The position numbers and the translations under genes were made by a program. Under the pieces are notes generated by a model, which saw nothing but the letters and a program-made list of their open reading frames with translations, did not search any database and was not told the origin of the DNA. DNA of 7,894 bases, taken from NCBI GenBank assembly GCA_958415245.1, contig CATYYP010000076.1, forward strand, positions 1 to 7,894, read 5' to 3'. Of this stretch, positions 6,292-7,894 are shown piece by piece. Position 1 is the stretch's first letter, and each line of letters starts with the position of its first letter. This DNA is from Schaalia odontolytica (GTDB lineage: Bacteria > Actinomycetota > Actinomycetes > Actinomycetales > Actinomycetaceae).

Positions 6292-7728
6292 ATGAGCGCC
6301 ACCATGGTGTCCGTGACCGTTATCGACTCCGATGGTGCCTCTGATTTCGCCGCTCCTGAAGGGACCACGGTCGCCGGATTGTGCGCGATGCTGGCCATCG
6401 ACTTGACCCTCCCTTCGGTCCGCGTTTCCTACGCCGATGGGCGTCCCCTCGACGGCGGCGCTGTCCTCGGGCGTGACCTGCCCGCAGGCTCGACGATCGC
6501 TGTGTCCAGTCGCGTCCTGTCCGCTCAGCAGGTCAACGAGGCCTCGGAACGTCAGGAGAACCAGTGGCTGTCCCCGGTCCTGGCCCTCCTCGGCTACTGC
6601 TTCATCGTGATCGGCGCGGTCAGCTCCCTGTGCCTCTTGCCGATGGTCGGCGATGCGGCCATCATTGGGTTTGCTCACCCCGAGGACGGCCCGAAGTGGG
6701 CCGTCGAAGTCGTGAAGATCCCGATGTGGGCGCGGGGCGCGTGTGCCGCCGTGTGCTGCGCTGCTTCGATCCTCCCGCTTTTTGTGTCGCGCACGGTCCG
6801 TTCGAGGCCTGCCCTGTTGCTCCTGATGCCTGCGTTGGCCGGATATAGCGCGATCGGCTTCGTGTCGATGGCCGGCATCCACGCCCTGTCGGTCGCCCCC
6901 GTGATCGGAGTGTGGGTTGCCCTCGCGGTTTCGCTGGCGGTCGTGTCACTGACGACGACCCCCACCGCGTTCAGCGCGTTCTTCGCGTGGATCGGTGCCA
7001 CGGTGCTCGTCACGATCGGCGCGTACCCGTTGTTGAGCCTCATCGACATCGCTCCGCTGGCTCTCCTCCTCGGGGTGTTCCTGTTCCTGATGGCGCCTCG
7101 TTTTGCGTTGCGCGTGCCCGACAGTCAGCTCATTGACTCCGCGTCGGTGCAGACGATCGCGTCGCGTATCCGTCAGCCTCCCGCGCAAAAGCCCAGCACG
7201 GTGACCGGCGGCCGGATGGCGGATGCCCTCGGGCACACGGATGCTCGGTACACGCTGCTGGTTGCCTCCTCGACGCTGTTTGTGCTGGTAGGCGGCATAC
7301 CCCTGGCGTACACGGTGACTCCCGCGATCACGCTGGGCCGAGGCCTCGGCGGCTTCATCTTCGTCATCATGTCCATCCTGATCCTGTTGACGGCCCCGCG
7401 AGGGGTACGCACGCGCGCCGGGCAGGTCCTGCCTCGCATCGCTGCGGCGGGTGTCGGCTGCGCGTTCCTGTTTGGTACCTGGTCACAGTCCTTGGCGGTG
7501 GGGAAAGGAAAAAACACGTACTCGTTGTTCCCCCTGCTCCCGCTGGCGATTCTGCTCATCGTCGCGATCGCGATGGTCCTGTGGATGACGCTGCATGTTC
7601 CCAAGGGCCACGCCGCCCTCGCGGGCACGATCCTCGACTTCGTGCAGACCTTCTGCATCTTTTCACTTCTCCCCGCGGCGGTCATCTCCTCGGGTCTCTT
7701 CGAGTTTGCTTGGAGGGCAGTCCTGTAA
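6292..7728 (+). CDS. eccD: Type VII secretion integral membrane channel protein EccD
   Basis: EccD forms the membrane-spanning vestibule of ESX systems. The start at 6292 follows GGAGG (6283-6287) by 4 bases; it is preferred over the in-frame ATG at 6247, which lies upstream of the likely transcript start, and the ATG at 6304, which is too far from the ribosome site. The 478-residue protein has a ubiquitin-like domain (YukD/EccD type) at about residues 5-75. A linker to about residue 91 is followed by 11 predicted membrane helices at roughly 92-118, 143-166, 173-194, 200-221, 226-250, 251-275, 321-342, 350-371, 380-402, 411-434 and 445-474. The loop at about 276-320 is basic and probably cytoplasmic. 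Both the length and the 11-helix layout match known EccD proteins. The gene is divergent from eccC across a shared regulatory gap, and its TAA overlaps the ATG of the next gene by one base. Confidence 0.94.
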   Translation: MSATMVSVTVIDSDGASDFAAPEGTTVAGLCAMLAIDLTLPSVRVSYADGRPLDGGAVLGRDLPAGSTIAVSSRVLSAQQVNEASERQENQWLSPVLALLGYCFIVIGAVSSLCLLPMVGDAAIIGFAHPEDGPKWAVEVVKIPMWARGACAAVCCAASILPLFVSRTVRSRPALLLLMPALAGYSAIGFVSMAGIHALSVAPVIGVWVALAVSLAVVSLTTTPTAFSAFFAWIGATVLVTIGAYPLLSLIDIAPLALLLGVFLFLMAPRFALRVPDSQLIDSASVQTIASRIRQPPAQKPSTVTGGRMADALGHTDARYTLLVASSTLFVLVGGIPLAYTVTPAITLGRGLGGFIFVIMSILILLTAPRGVRTRAGQVLPRIAAAGVGCAFLFGTWSQSLAVGKGKNTYSLFPLLPLAILLIVAIAMVLWMTLHVPKGHAALAGTILDFVQTFCIFSLLPAAVISSGLFEFAWRAVL

Positions 7729-7894
7729 TGGCTGATACTACGAAGACTCCTTTCGCCCATGCGCCCGCTTCGCGGCTCGTCGGTGCGTATCTCATCGACC
7801 TGCTGGTCCTCGGGGTCCTGCTTGGCGTGACGTGGTACGTGCACTTCACGGCGTGGACGATCGGAATGGTCACCGCCGAGGCCGTGGTTGCCTC
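7728..7894 (+). CDS. RDD-family membrane protein (partial, C-terminus beyond window)
   Basis: An ATG overlaps the eccD stop codon (TAATG), with GGAGGG at 7712-7717 inside the end of eccD. The 55 codons seen encode a short polar N-terminus, then R16 and D24 flanking the start of a membrane helix at about 17-40. This R...D spacing with a following hydrophobic helix is what is expected of the first part of an RDD domain, which usually has R, D and D on three or so membrane helices. The function of RDD proteins is mostly unknown; some are linked to ion transport. The overlap implies translational coupling with eccD and so a possible link to the secretion system. Assignment rests on one helix only. 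Confidence 0.65.
   Translation, partial: MADTTKTPFAHAPASRLVGAYLIDLLVLGVLLGVTWYVHFTAWTIGMVTAEAVVA

Overview
The window is part of a type VII (ESX-like) secretion locus from a high-GC Gram-positive bacterium. The evidence is a three-ATPase EccC and an 11-helix EccD with an N-terminal ubiquitin-like domain, strong GGAGG-type ribosome binding sites, high third-position GC and actinobacterial-style genes. I infer Actinomycetota, perhaps the Actinomyces/Schaalia group, but nothing here fixes the genus.

Layout: about 2.1 kb on the left (1-2041, minus strand) holds a three-gene cassette. In transcription order these are a secreted lipoprotein (2041 to 1499), a small helical protein with a serine/alanine-rich tail (1443 to 883), and a larger protein whose C-terminus runs off the left edge (849 to 1). 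The last two have features of ESX substrates or substrate partners. The cassette has its own good candidate promoter just past the eccC stop, but no terminator separates it from eccC, so read-through from eccC is also possible. The centre (6153 to 2107, minus strand) is one uninterrupted eccC. The right side (6292-7728, plus strand) is eccD, whose stop overlaps the start of an RDD-family membrane protein (7728 onward, cut by the window edge).

eccC and eccD are divergent, separated by 138 bases. That gap carries two oppositely facing -10-like TACACT boxes embedded in a perfect 9-base inverted repeat, with a separate 13-base palindrome lying between them where the -35 regions would be. This is the best candidate regulatory site in the window.

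How the parts work together: EccC is the cytoplasmic motor and substrate receptor, and EccD lines the membrane channel. The lipoprotein probably sits on the outer face of the membrane. The two genes after it look like cargo or a cargo/partner pair fed to the secretion machine. EccB, EccE, a mycosin protease and classical WXG100 proteins are not in the window and may lie beyond its edges. No RNA genes, mobile elements, CRISPR arrays or attachment sites were seen, and no gene-free stretch exceeds 300 bases.
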